This document shows, in pieces, positions 23,290 to 33,175 of a stretch of 64,000 bases of DNA. Position 1 is the stretch's first letter; each line of letters opens with the position of its first letter. Source of the DNA: Agrypnus murinus. Its lineage: Eukaryota > Arthropoda > Insecta > Coleoptera > Elateridae. Location of the stretch: contig OV816026.1 of assembly GCA_929113105.1 (NCBI GenBank), positions 77,072,004 through 77,136,003 of the forward strand, given 5' to 3'. The translations under genes were made by a program, and so were the position numbers. The notes beneath the pieces were generated by a model that was not told the origin of the DNA, made no database searches, and was given only the letters and a program-made list of their open reading frames with translations.

Positions 23290-23530
23290 TATGCACGGTA
23301 ATTGCTGTATGCACGGTATTTATCGTACATGTACGGTAATTTGACCAATTGTACGATATACGGTTCAAATCATGATACCGTATCCACAAGTACGGTAATT
23401 TGAAATATTTTTATTATAGGTACTATTTCATATCAAATAAAATACTACATTGAAATTACATGAATTTTTCAATAATAGAGTAATTTTATCATAGATACGG
23501 TAATTCCTATCAAGTCTTTACGGTATTTTG
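23290..23530. repeat. Dispersed TACGGTA(A/T)TT motif, six copies
   Basis: Near-identical copies of ACGGTAATT or ACGGTATTT occur at about 23294, 23315, 23333, 23392, 23499 and 23520, with irregular spacing. Such spaced short repeats are typical of subterminal transposase-binding regions of hAT or CACTA elements, but no matching terminus was identified. Confidence 0.4.
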
Positions 23531-23699
23531 ATCCTTAGCATCTGACAACACTGCACCCGGCCCATCTAGCAACACTGCTTAGATCGACACTGCGTTCAAC
23601 TGCGGGGGCGCGTTGCTGCGCAAGTCATCTAAGAACATTTTGTTGTATTAAAAATTAAAGATTTTATTTATTTATTCATTTTTTTTATTTACTGGGGGC

Positions 23700-24071
23700 C
23701 AGAGGCGTAGCTAGGGTGCTGGGGGCCTCGTTCCAAATTGTGTCCGGTGCCTCAAAATCCAAAGGGCGGCGTTGAAAATAGTATTTGTCTAACTAGAGAC
23801 AAGTTTTTAAGGAATTCTTGTTTCCGGGTAAAAAGGGCAATTTTAATATATAATATAATTAAGAAATACTCAGAAATGTGTAATCTTCACTCTCATTTTA
23901 CTGAAAATTCAAAGAACTTTCGACGGGCAACGGACAGTCGAGGTTGGCATTAAATGAAAAAGAAGCTTTAGGATTGGTTTTTGTTTTTGTGACGTCGGCG
24001 TCGTTGCAAGCAGCAAATATGATTTTAATAGAAACATCGAATTTCTTTTTGTTTTTTTAGGTCTATTTAAG
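23700..24071. mobile_element. hAT-type 5' end, truncated
   Basis: 23700 begins CAGAGGCGTAGCTAGGGTGC, a common hAT terminus in animals. No complementary right end was found before or after the gypsy insertion at 24072, so it may be truncated or its other end decayed. Confidence 0.4.
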
Positions 24072-24339
24072 TGTTAGGGTAATGAGGAAATTAAGTCTTT
24101 AAATAACAGTAAGAAATAACCACCACAAACGTATGAACAACTTTATTAATTCTTCGCAGCAATATTACAACGCACTCTTCGAACACCCAAAAGCATATCC
24201 CCTTTTTCCTGGTCCTGCTTAGCGGTCTCGCATTTTGATTCCCCGTTCCTCGCCTTACGATGACGGAGCCTGATGCTGTCACGTTTTCGTCTCGCTACAT
24301 TTGGTGTCCATCGAGCCCAACGCCATCGAGACGCCAACA
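24072..24339 (-). repeat. 3' LTR of the gypsy element
   Basis: 268 bp, TG...CA ends on the plus strand (TGTTAGGG...CGCCAACA). By eye it is identical to the LTR at 28275-28542; both hold the same open frame of 63 residues, which is not a gene. Confidence 0.9.
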
Positions 24340-24821
24340 TTCGGCCTTTCCTGACCGTTGCAGTGTCCCACTCAACAGTCCTTGAGATGGCATTAACTGA
24401 AACTAAATCAACGTCAAATTGGGCTTGGATTGAGTAATATGATAGATAAAAAAAAGACTACTGGGTTAACAGACAGTCTATGTGGTAAGTCTCCATCTGC
24501 CGGAGTACGGAGTTCCAGTGCGAGTCGCTGAGCCTAACCTAGGAATTAATGGATACTTGGCGCCAAGTGTCAATAAATCATATTATGAGCAAACAATAAA
24601 CAATATAACTGTATTAGCATTAAACAATAAACAATGTAACTAAGAAATCTACCTATAAGGGGTTAGTAATTTGTGGTCACCCCGTGCCTGCAATGCCCCA
24701 CGTACCAGTGACCCCAGGCGTACCGTTCTCAATTCCCCCGAAAGCTCTAGGGCAGCGGAAACTCTTCGCACATCCCCCCCCGCTGTTTCGATCCCGGGGA
24801 ACGAGAAAGGTACCTCTGCCT

Positions 24822-25038
24822 AGTGGCTTGACCGCCAACCTTCTATCTGCCCAGTGGCTTGACCGCCAACCTGCTATCGGCGCAGTGGCTTGACCGCCAA
24901 CCTGCCATCGGCCCAGTGACTTGACCGCCAACCTGCCATCGGCCCAGTGGCTTGTCCGCCAACCTGCCATCGGCCCAGTGGCTTGTCCGCCAACCGGCCA
25001 TCGGCCCAGTGGCTTGTCCGCCAACCGGCCATACTACC
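24822..25038. repeat. 31-bp minisatellite, seven copies
   Basis: AGTGGCTTG begins at 24822, 24853, 24884, 24915 (one base changed), 24946, 24977 and 25008, exactly 31 bp apart. The unit continues with CCGCCAACCNGCCATCGGCC. Because 31 is not a multiple of 3, a frame passes through all three phases in three units and encodes a 31-residue repeat rich in Gly, Ala, Trp and Arg on the minus strand, without stops. It lies between the integrase C-terminus and the 3' LTR. Confidence 0.9.
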
Positions 25039-25371
25039 CAACAGCTGGGACCTCCATCGTCTCATCCTCTCCAGCAAAGTGAATCCAGGGTCGTATGTTA
25101 TCTACAGCCGCAACCCCAGTGTAACGGCAACGGGATCGAATACTACCGGGAATGCCGGCCACCTCATACCTGTCGTTACCGAGGACCTTTGTAATGCGGA
25201 AGGGACCCCGCCACTTTGGCAACAATTTTCCACTGCTACCCGTGGCTGCTGTTCAGCTTGATTCAGCTTCTGATCTGCTTGGTAACGGTCCTGGCATTGT
25301 TATATACGAGCTCGGACAGCAGTGACATCGACAGCTTCTCGCTCTAACTCCAACTGACCCTGCGAAAATAC
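25034..25371 (-). pseudogene. gypsy integrase C-terminal region, frame-broken
   Basis: The minus-strand frame 25225-25034 reads LPKWRGPFRITKVLGNDRYE followed by VAGIPG and VDNIRPW, the chromatin-binding/GPY-F-type C-terminus of gypsy integrases. Between 25226 and 25371 the reading passes through at least one frame change to join the core domain. Part of the minisatellite follows directly. Confidence 0.7.
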
Positions 25372-25950
25372 TCAGAACCCCAATAAAGCCTCACTTGGCG
25401 TTATCCCAATAGCTTTATTAAAGATGCCATTCAACCCTAATTGAATATTAGATATATTTTCGTCCCAACGGTCATCATCGCTATTCGCCCCCATAGTCGA
25501 TAGTGAGTCTAAGATCGTGCGATTGTACCGCTCAACTTGACCGTTAGCGCGAGTAACAGCGACTGCATTCATGTAATGTTTCGTTCCTATACCCTTGCAA
25601 AATTCTTGGAACTTTAAGCTTGTAAAAGATGTTCCCCTATCGCTAATAATGCGTCTCGGAACCCCGAATACCTTTATCATCTCTTTCATTGCCCGTATCG
25701 TAAATTTAGTTTTTGTATTTTGAACAGGGTAAATCAATACAAATTTTGTAAAAGCTTCTACGACTACTAGTAACTGTGTATTCCCGGATTTGGTTTTTAT
25801 GAACGGTCCCAGATGATCCACATGAATGGTGTGGAAAGGAACCGGAACTTTTGGTATAGGGTGCAAGTACCCCGGCAACGGACCTTGCGGGTCTTTAAAA
25901 TACAAACAATTCAGACAATTTTTAACATACTTTTTGACAAACCGCCGCAT
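25372..25950 (-). CDS. gypsy integrase zinc finger (part) and catalytic core
   Basis: The 192-aa frame begins inside the HHCC zinc finger (CLNCLYFK at residues 12-19; the His pair lies upstream in a different frame around 25960-25985). The core shows D45 (HVDHLGPF), D104 (ISDRGTSF) and E140 (NGQVERYN), a D,D35E arrangement as expected. Integrase joins the retrotransposon cDNA ends to target DNA. The Met is only the first in the frame, not a true start; the protein would come from a longer Pol. The core residues are intact though upstream and downstream frames are broken. Confidence 0.85.
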   Translation of the reverse strand: MRRFVKKYVKNCLNCLYFKDPQGPLPGYLHPIPKVPVPFHTIHVDHLGPFIKTKSGNTQLLVVVEAFTKFVLIYPVQNTKTKFTIRAMKEMIKVFGVPRRIISDRGTSFTSLKFQEFCKGIGTKHYMNAVAVTRANGQVERYNRTILDSLSTMGANSDDDRWDENISNIQLGLNGIFNKAIGITPSEALLGF

Positions 25951-27238
25951 GTTGTGAAACCAGTACTGGCTGGATAAGGGATTCGCAAATGTCGTAGCTA
26001 AGATATTCGATTTGTGTAGAAAGGAAACAACATTTACTTAAATTCAAAGTTAACCCGTTAATTTTTAGAATTTCCAATACTTCGTGCAAAATTTGGAGGG
26101 CCTCATTAATAGTTTTCGTGGGGATCAGTATATCATCCAGATAAACCAATACTTTAGTAAATCGCAACTGCCCCAAAGCTGCATTTAACATCCTCTGAAA
26201 GACCGCTGGGGCATTCTTGAGACCGAATGGGGTTCGCAAAAATTCATATTGCCCATCCTGGGTGATAAATGCAGTAAGCGGCACCGATTCGGGTGCAACC
26301 GGTATGTGATAATAACCAGAAAATAAATCCAGAACAATGAAATATTTACACCCTGACAACCGTCGCAACTGGTCTTCAATTCGCGGTAAAGGGTAGACCT
26401 CTGAGACCGTATTCTTATTAAGTGCCCGAAAATCCACACATAATCGCTTATTTCCGTTTTTCTTAGTTACCAGTAATACAGAAGATGCGTATGGTGATCG
26501 AGATTCGCGAATAATCCCATTTGCCAATAAGTCGTCTACAATTTCGCGAATTTCGGCACGTTCCGTATCTGAAAAACGACGCGGTCGATGTACAATTGGT
26601 GTTTTATTCGTTAGAGTTATTGTCGTTTCGGCAAGAGTCGTGACCCCCAATTCCGACAAATTCTGGGCCATGCATGCCGGATACTTATCGAGGAGTCTTA
26701 AAAGCTGTTTAATTACGTCCGGATCTTGAATTCCTATTTTTACATCTATTTTATTTATCTTATTTACTTTCCACGTTTCAAACGTTTCACTAAATGCCAA
26801 TTCATTCCCGCTTTTAAAATAGAAAACATCTTCCAATTCTGTAAAATTCTGACCAATTAGTATATTTACTCCCAGAAACTCGTTATCGACTACATAAAAA
26901 TCAATGTTCCGTTCTACTGTATTCACGGTTATGTGGGCGTTTGTAATAAATCGCGGAATAATGTCGCCAGTAAGTGTGGACAAAACAATCGCTGGTTTGG
27001 GCGGCGTTAAGCTTAACGAATATGTTTCAGCGACATTCTTCGTAATTAGAGAGACCTCACTACCAAGATCCAGGTAACACTTGATACAGTTACCGTTCAA
27101 ATAAATGTCTTTGTAAAATTTTTCGTTTCCGGTGTGTCTAATGGTATTAAGATTGTACCTAGTACCTGTACGCTGCAACCGTGGATAGTTACGAGGACAG
27201 GAGCGTTTTAAATGACCAAATTGACCGCACGGAAACAT
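25922..27238 (-). CDS. gypsy Pol: protease and reverse transcriptase, RNase H missing
   Basis: The 438-aa frame starts in the nucleocapsid zinc knuckle (CGQFGHLKRSC, residues 4-14). The aspartic protease has DLGS at 57-60, where DTG/DSG is usual, and NILIGQNF at 125-132. Reverse transcriptase spans about 218-412, with CVDFRALNK, VLDLFSGYYHIPV, FGLKNAPAVFQRM and the catalytic YLDD at 366-369. After EYLSYDI (about 26000) the sequence jumps to integrase zinc-finger codons in the wrong frame, so the connection and RNase H domains are deleted. The annotated Met lies inside the knuckle; expression presumably came as Gag-Pol. Confidence 0.9.
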   Translation of the reverse strand: MFPCGQFGHLKRSCPRNYPRLQRTGTRYNLNTIRHTGNEKFYKDIYLNGNCIKCYLDLGSEVSLITKNVAETYSLSLTPPKPAIVLSTLTGDIIPRFITNAHITVNTVERNIDFYVVDNEFLGVNILIGQNFTELEDVFYFKSGNELAFSETFETWKVNKINKIDVKIGIQDPDVIKQLLRLLDKYPACMAQNLSELGVTTLAETTITLTNKTPIVHRPRRFSDTERAEIREIVDDLLANGIIRESRSPYASSVLLVTKKNGNKRLCVDFRALNKNTVSEVYPLPRIEDQLRRLSGCKYFIVLDLFSGYYHIPVAPESVPLTAFITQDGQYEFLRTPFGLKNAPAVFQRMLNAALGQLRFTKVLVYLDDILIPTKTINEALQILHEVLEILKINGLTLNLSKCCFLSTQIEYLSYDICESLIQPVLVSQHAAVCQKVC

Positions 27239-28230
27239 GCTGTCTTTTCCGAGGATTCCGTACCTTCCGCAGCGGCTATTACTGATACTGCGACCGCTCC
27301 TTTACCGGAGTTTGTCCCAATCCGGGCCTGCATATTAGCATCGTACACTTTAAAATGACCGGCCAATCTACTGGGTTCGGTTATATTCGCAGTCTCTACC
27401 GAAAATTGTATTTGTGGGTCTGATATTCCACCCATAATTAAGTGAACCTTGTCTGCATCTGTCATTGGAAGTTTTAATTGATTTATTAACGCAAGTTTTT
27501 CAAACGCGTACGCGTACAGGCTCTGACGGGGCTTCGCTACGCAGGCCATCATTGTGCCCATTAGTTTGTGCAAATTCCTTGTCGGCACAAAGTTTTGCAT
27601 AAGTAACCGTTTCCACTCGAGCCATGTATGAATACGAGAGGGTAAACCGCGATACCACACCTCAGCGGCACCACTTAACTTATTTAACGCTAAATGACAG
27701 GTGGTCTTGTCATTCCAATTATATATAGCAACGTATTCCTCTACGGCATCAAGCCAATCGGTAACATTCTGATTAGTCGGATCGAATTCTGCAATAGGAT
27801 TATTATTAAGCGAAGTAGCACTTACCGTTTGCTGACTTTCCCTAACCGTAAGCTTATTCGCTAATTTTTCCATACCCTCAACGAGTGCTTCACTCAATAG
27901 AGAAACTGATTGGCTCACTTCCGTCCTACCAGACCTGGAGCGCTCTCGGGGACGATTCTTTTCTTTCCGGGAAGTCCTGCGCTTCGACTTATGGCCTCTG
28001 GACCGCGAACGCTCCCGGGCCCTGCCCCGAGACCTGGAGGTGCTATTAGAACGTCGCCCTTGTTCATTCCGGCTACGGTGTCTGGACGTGGACCTCGGCC
28101 GCCGGCGCCGCCCTACACCTTGTAGTCGCCCTTCACTCGCATCCTCGTCGTTTCCAACGGCACCACCCTCTCGTCGGTAAACCCCGTGGCTACGGTTCGA
28201 CATGGTTTCAAAGAACTGCACACAACACAA
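27208..28230 (-). CDS. gypsy Gag, C-terminus frameshifted
   Basis: 340-aa frame; a second Met at residue 10 (28203) is an alternative start. Residues 40-105 are an Arg/Ser-rich tract resembling an RS domain, unusual length for a Gag N-terminus. Residues 150-205 (WLDAVEEY...AAEVWYRGLP) match the retrotransposon Gag capsid fold. The frame ends at 27208 inside the zinc knuckle, whose remaining residues lie in the overlapping Pol frame starting at 27238, implying a one-base change around 27230. Whether gag and pol were originally one frame or used programmed frameshifting cannot be told from one copy. Confidence 0.85.
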   Translation of the reverse strand: MCCVQFFETMSNRSHGVYRREGGAVGNDEDASEGRLQGVGRRRRPRSTSRHRSRNEQGRRSNSTSRSRGRARERSRSRGHKSKRRTSRKEKNRPRERSRSGRTEVSQSVSLLSEALVEGMEKLANKLTVRESQQTVSATSLNNNPIAEFDPTNQNVTDWLDAVEEYVAIYNWNDKTTCHLALNKLSGAAEVWYRGLPSRIHTWLEWKRLLMQNFVPTRNLHKLMGTMMACVAKPRQSLYAYAFEKLALINQLKLPMTDADKVHLIMGGISDPQIQFSVETANITEPSRLAGHFKVYDANMQARIGTNSGKGAVAVSVIAAAEGTESSEKTACFRAVNLVI

Positions 28231-28274
28231 TTACAATTCGCACCAAGGACGTGGGTTTTTTATCCGACTCCTGA

Positions 28275-28542
28275 TGTTAGGGTAATGAGGAAATTAAGTC
28301 TTTAAATAACAGTAAGAAATAACCACCACAAACGTATGAACAACTTTATTAATTCTTCGCAGCAATATTACAACGCACTCTTCGAACACCCAAAAGCATA
28401 TCCCCTTTTTCCTGGTCCTGCTTAGCGGTCTCGCATTTTGATTCCCCGTTCCTCGCCTTACGATGACGGAGCCTGATGCTGTCACGTTTTCGTCTCGCTA
28501 CATTTGGTGTCCATCGAGCCCAACGCCATCGAGACGCCAACA
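28275..28542 (-). repeat. 5' LTR of the gypsy element
   Basis: 268 bp, same sequence as 24072-24339 by eye. On the minus strand it begins TGTTGGCGTCTC and ends CCCTAACA. It carries the promoter and polyadenylation signals for the element by family knowledge; none was pinpointed. Confidence 0.9.
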
Positions 28543-28546
28543 TAAG

Positions 28547-29556
28547 GTCATTCCACATCAAATCAACAAAAAAAAAAATGTTTTGACGCCCATGGTCTCA
28601 GATGTTAATGAAACTGATACGTTTACTCCTCCTATATAGATAAGTAACCACACAAAAAACTTTTCTCTATTATCTCATTCGGTTTTCATTTTATAGCCAG
28701 AGTTTTGGGAGTTCGGCATTTTTCATATTCTGATGACTGCAAGCCACATGTTGCCATTTCATAATAATTGACTTTTATCGGGATGGCCAATAATAATCTA
28801 CTAATAAAACACATCAGATCAGGATTGAGCTTATTATTTATTAAAACTAAGAATATATATGTAATTGCAAACACGAACGGTCACCCCAAACTAACTTATT
28901 GTAGAAGTGTCATCTATTAGTTTCCTTTATTTAAAACTTCCTGTCTTTAACAAAACTAATAATAGCTGACCATAACCGTTCAAACTCTGCAAAAAATCTC
29001 GTTCCCTTGGGAAAACGCCGACACTCGACCAGCAGCATAAAACAAACCAATAGTAAATAATAAATATTCTAACAATAGAAAAAAAATTATATCTTTCTTA
29101 TTTTTCAGATAATTTTTGTGAAAATTTACAGTAGTGTTAATGAAAGTATCAAGTATAATTAAGTATAACTAGTATCAATGTATAAGAAATGTCCAAGAAA
29201 AGAAGTTAATAAAAAACTAACGTACAAAAAAATAAAAAAATATATACGAAACTATGTATGACAAATCATTAATTGTATTTTGTTACATGATAGAACATAC
29301 TATGTTATATCTAGGATCACTAGGTAAAAAAGTTTTTTGGATTATTCCTTTACCTTTGGTTAATATTTAATTTAACGATACTACGCCAAGTTTTCTAAAA
29401 CAAAAATCATTAAATTACTAAAATAATAGTATAATGTCAATTTCTCACGAGTGTGAAATTGCCGTTTCTGCATGTGTTACTACACACTACACTTTATCTA
29501 CGACCACAAAAAAAGTAATAAAACATCAAAAGCCAAGAAAAAATATTTAACCTATA
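28547..29556. other. AT-rich DNA without a gene
   Basis: The first bases (GGTCATTCCACATCAAATCA) resemble a motif I have seen at the end of insect repeats. Otherwise only AT-rich DNA; no frame was supported. Confidence 0.35.
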
Positions 29557-30619
29557 GGTCGTCTCACTTTGGGACTACAGTGTAGGATAGCCAATGTATT
29601 TCTTATGGGAGTTTTGCGCTTCGTTGTTCCCACCTATTTCACTGTACGAATCTATAGAAATATAGATTAAGATTCCAGAAGATCTAACAGGGACGACCCC
29701 ATCTGTGTTTAATTTTGTAACCCTTAACGCAGTTTAACTGTGAAACCCTTGCAGCTATTCAGTAAAACAGGCCGTTTTAATTTATTAATCAAAATACAAC
29801 CAGCATTTTGTTTACTACTTGCGTGACCCAATATACAATGTGAGAATAAAGTAAACGCCTACAATTAATATATTCTCTACGGGTAAGTATATTAAAACAT
29901 CCTAAAACACGTCAATTATTATCTATATTAAAAATACACTTTCTTATGTTGAATTCATTTTCTAGGATTCATTCAATTCGAAGCTGACGTCATTGTCATC
30001 TTTTTATGGAATTTAAATGGAAACGTCCAACTTTTTTCGTGATTTTACTAATCGTGTAATTATTGTCTAAACGATGCTAACTATACAAATGCTCATGAAT
30101 GTTAAGTACAGAAGGTTTTTGATGTAGTGACGGCAGGTCTATTTTTACGAAAAAAATACATAGTTTTGCGGATAAATCAGTATGTTGGCGATATCTCAAA
30201 TTCAAAAATTTGATTCCAAGAAGATACATTTTGTAACTGCGGTAAAGACATTTTTAAATTAAGTGTTTAGTCTCGTATGTATATGTAGGTCGCCGAAGAC
30301 ACGTTCGATAGCCTGCTAGATCCCCGGATCTAACTCTACTAGATTCAAGAAGATTAGGATATAAAAGCTTCGAAACAAATGAATACGGAAAAATTAATTT
30401 GCCATAATTCAGTGTATTTTTAATACACTGAAAAGATTTTGCTTTTAAATTAAAAAAGTACAGGTAACATCAAAAATTTTTACTTTCAAAAATGCGCCAA
30501 CAAAGTATTTTTTAAATTTAAAAGTAGCTCTACTTTTGAGAGGTTTCAAACCTAAAAACTTATTTCGGGAGTTGATTTAAATAGTTTTATTGTTAATTTA
30601 AAAGTAAAATAAACGTTAT

Positions 30620-30690
30620 TCGAATGGTAGATCGTAACTAATTTAAAAAAGTGCCAAATGGTAGATCGTAATTAATTTAAAAAAGTACCA
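30620..30690. repeat. Tandem duplication of a 34-bp unit
   Basis: ATGGTAGATCGTAACTAATT followed by TAAAAAAGT at about 30624 is repeated at about 30658 with one or two changes. A nearby palindrome, CAGTGTATTTTTAATACACTG-like, lies at 30411-30432. Confidence 0.6.
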
Positions 30691-31144
30691 ATATTTACTT
30701 TTGAATCCAGTGCTTTTTATATGACTGTCAGGTTGTTTTTAATTTAATAATATACCGTTTTCCTTTTAAATGCAACACTCTTTTAAGTTAATGGCGGTAA
30801 ATGCAGAACTCTCTTGAATTGAATGCATTATACGCTTTCAGTAAAAAAACAATCTATTGTTATTAATGCTTTATTGACATCACACCACACCTAGTACAAA
30901 AATAAAAGATAAGAATCTGTTATTATTGAAATAAAACATTAACTTATAAAAAATACAGAACATAAACAGTTTGCTTGTACATAATTACTTCAGTAGTGTT
31001 CTTACTTCAGTATCTGCCTTTTTTTTATCAAAATGCACGTTTTGGCATTAAATGGCCACAAATAAAGCATACTTTAAGTTGATCAAAGGGTTTATGTTAC
31101 TTTTACTTGAGTTACTTTTCAAAAATTATTTTAAAATTTTACTA

Positions 31145-32438
31145 ACGTATGGAACAAAAGTTTTTTAGAAAAATTTCTTGTTAGTTTTACAATATCCCAG
31201 AACAATCGAATCAAATTTATATATTATTTATAATATCAAGTAGTCTTTGTTATTTCTGTTTATATGTCATTTGTGTCAAATTAAGTACAAACAATGTCGT
31301 ACAAATTGGATTTGCGAAAAAGTATTTACAACTTAGTTGGCCAAATGCCAAAAAGTGACATTGTGAATATTTTTAAACATAAAAATATATCAGTAGCTTC
31401 AATTTACAAGGCAATAAAAGATTGTCAGGAAGGAGGACCGTGTGTGAATCACCCGAAAAGTGGTCGCCCAAGAGTTTCGACAAGAATTAGACAGAGAAAC
31501 TCAAAAGGTATGCTAAAGACAAGTTGGGAGCTTCAATTAGAAAATTAGGCCGTAAACTTAGAGTTTCCCATATGACAATATGTCGGGAACTAAAAAGAGA
31601 TAACCTAAAATTTCGAAAAAGAACTAAATGTCCTAAATATACTGCTGCACAACTCGAAAGAATTCTCCGATGTTGTCGGGCACTCAGAATTCGTCATTTC
31701 GCAAACGATCGAGTCATTGTCATAGACGATGAAAAATATTTTACTTTTTCAAACTCAGAAATGAAAGGTAATGACGGATTTTACACGGATAATATTGAAG
31801 ACACTCCTAACGATGTAAAATACAAATCTAAAGCCAAGTTTGAAGATAAGATTTTGGTATGGTGTGCGACTTCCATTGCTGGTGTCTCGGTACCTTATAT
31901 TGGTCGAGTAAGAGGTGAAGCTGCAGATGCTGAATTATATACACGACGATGCCTACCAACATTACTAAATTTTATCCAAGAACACCATGATAATGACAAT
32001 ATAATCTTTTGGCCTGATCTAGCTTCCTGCCATTATGCCAGGACAACACGGGAATGGTTAGACAACAATCATATTGTATTTGTACCAAGAGAAGACAACC
32101 CCCCCAATTTACCCATAGCCCGCCCAATTGAAGAATTTTGGTCGGTACTTAGTAGGAAAGTGTATGACGGTGGTTGGGAAGCTAGGTCAGAAGAACAAAT
32201 ACTTCGTAGAATACGAAACAAGATCAGAGAAATTAATGTTGGCACTTTCCAACGTCTCATGAGAAGTGTCCGTACAAAGTTACGTCAGATAGAACAACTT
32301 GGTCCCCTATCACTTGTTTAGTTATTAATTTTTAATTATTATGTGTCATTGTTATTACATAGTTAAGTATTGATAAAAATAAACATAAGTTTCAAATTTA
32401 ATTTTTGCATTTTTTCTAAAAACTTTTGTTCCATACGT
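31145..32438 (+). mobile_element. Tc1/mariner-superfamily transposon, DD37E type (1294 bp)
   Basis: Terminal inverted repeats ACGTATGGAACAAAAGTTTT are flanked by TA at 31143-31144 and 32439-32440. Length and a single transposase gene match full-length Tc1/mariner-like elements. Apart from one frameshift in the gene the copy looks recent. Confidence 0.9.
31294..32321 (+). pseudogene. DD37E transposase with a single frameshift
   Basis: Frame 1 (31294-31548) gives the N-terminal helix-turn-helix (LDLRKSIYNLVGQMPKSDIV...) and the inter-domain GRPR motif at residues 57-60. Around 31495-31505 the reading moves to a second frame (31524-32321 in its annotated part), which starts with the second helix-turn-helix (ASIRKLGRKLRVSHMTICRE) and then the catalytic domain. 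Counting from 31524, VIDDEKYF gives the first Asp (68/69), FWPDLASCHY the second (165) and RPIEEFW the Glu (203), 37 residues apart. About 340 aa in all, normal for the superfamily. One indel separates it from an intact gene. Confidence 0.85.
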
Positions 32439-33175
32439 TATTGTATGTTTGCACTTTTTGCATTTGTGGTCACCAAATAAATGAATAACATTTATGGCAG
32501 AAATCAAATAAAAAAAAATTAGTATGTAAATCTTGGAGCATATTAAAAAAAGAATATGCCTTTTAAATAAAAATATTTTTTATTTTATTACTTATACTTA
32601 TTTATTCAATTCTTTCATCTTCAAATTCTTTCAAAATAAAAATAAACTGGTTGGCTTTTCTGTATAATCTTTTTAAGCCTTTAATTCCCAGGTAACTAAA
32701 GGAAACCCAGTCTCAAACGCAATATTAACGGTAAAATGATTCATCATGATAAAATAATTTATTTGTTCAACTTGTTTAAAAAGAAACTTGCAAAATCGAA
32801 AATTTAGGATTAGCAGCAAATGTAAAGGCTTTTAGTAAACAATAAGCCCTTCTTGAGTTTTCTATTTTACTTCGTGGAACTACATAATACTGTTTGTACT
32901 TACTGAAATTATTTAATTATTATTATTACTATTAACTTTTAATTATGCTGAAAATTTACAGTGTTGTAATATGTAAAATTTTGAAACTTTGTTTTACTAC
33001 CGCGGAGAGGAGTGACTACCTGCAAATATATCTTGCTCGGACAATAGGGATTATAAACGTTTATGCAGATACAACTACAATATTCACAAAGTGTTATTAA
33101 AAGTTGCCTGCAATATGTTTGGCAACCCCGTTGTCTATAGGAATACGCTGTAGTCCCAAAGTGAGACGACCTATA

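Larger units (their letters stand above)
24072..28542 (-). mobile_element. Ty3/gypsy LTR retrotransposon, internally deleted, young
   Basis: Two 268-bp LTRs bound a 3935-bp interior, read on the minus strand. TAAG is directly repeated outside (24068-24071 and 28543-28546), a 4-bp duplication. Order on the minus strand: gag, protease, reverse transcriptase, integrase, minisatellite, 3' LTR. No RNase H domain is found between reverse transcriptase and integrase, and the element is shorter than the usual 5 kb or more. Behind the 5' LTR (28274 downward) the sequence TCAGGAGTCGGAT resembles the complement of an insect tRNA-Leu 3' region starting a few bases inside the CCA end; this is tentative. 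A purine run (AGGAAAGG) next to the 3' LTR may be the polypurine tract. No envelope gene was seen. It cannot transpose on its own. Confidence 0.9.
29557..33171. mobile_element. 3.6-kb element with short TIRs, host of a Tc1/mariner insertion
   Basis: Ends are GGTCGTCTCACTTTGGGACT followed by ACAG(T/C)GTA, in inverted orientation, with TATA (29553-29556, 33172-33175) outside. The matching part is only about 30 bp. Removing the nested 31145-32438 element leaves about 2.3 kb with no frame over 60 aa. The superfamily is not determined; TATA could be a 2- or 4-bp duplication. Confidence 0.6.

Noticed and set aside
23157..23339. 60-aa ORF at the edge of the TACGGTA cluster
   Set aside because: Short, overlapped by an equally long minus frame, and without a motif.
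24091..24282. 63-aa ORF present twice (also 28294-28485)
   Set aside because: It lies entirely in the LTRs; the duplication reflects LTR identity.
24822..25038. CRISPR-like array (31-bp repeat, seven copies)
   Set aside because: Units are contiguous with no spacers and lie in a eukaryotic retrotransposon; it is a minisatellite.
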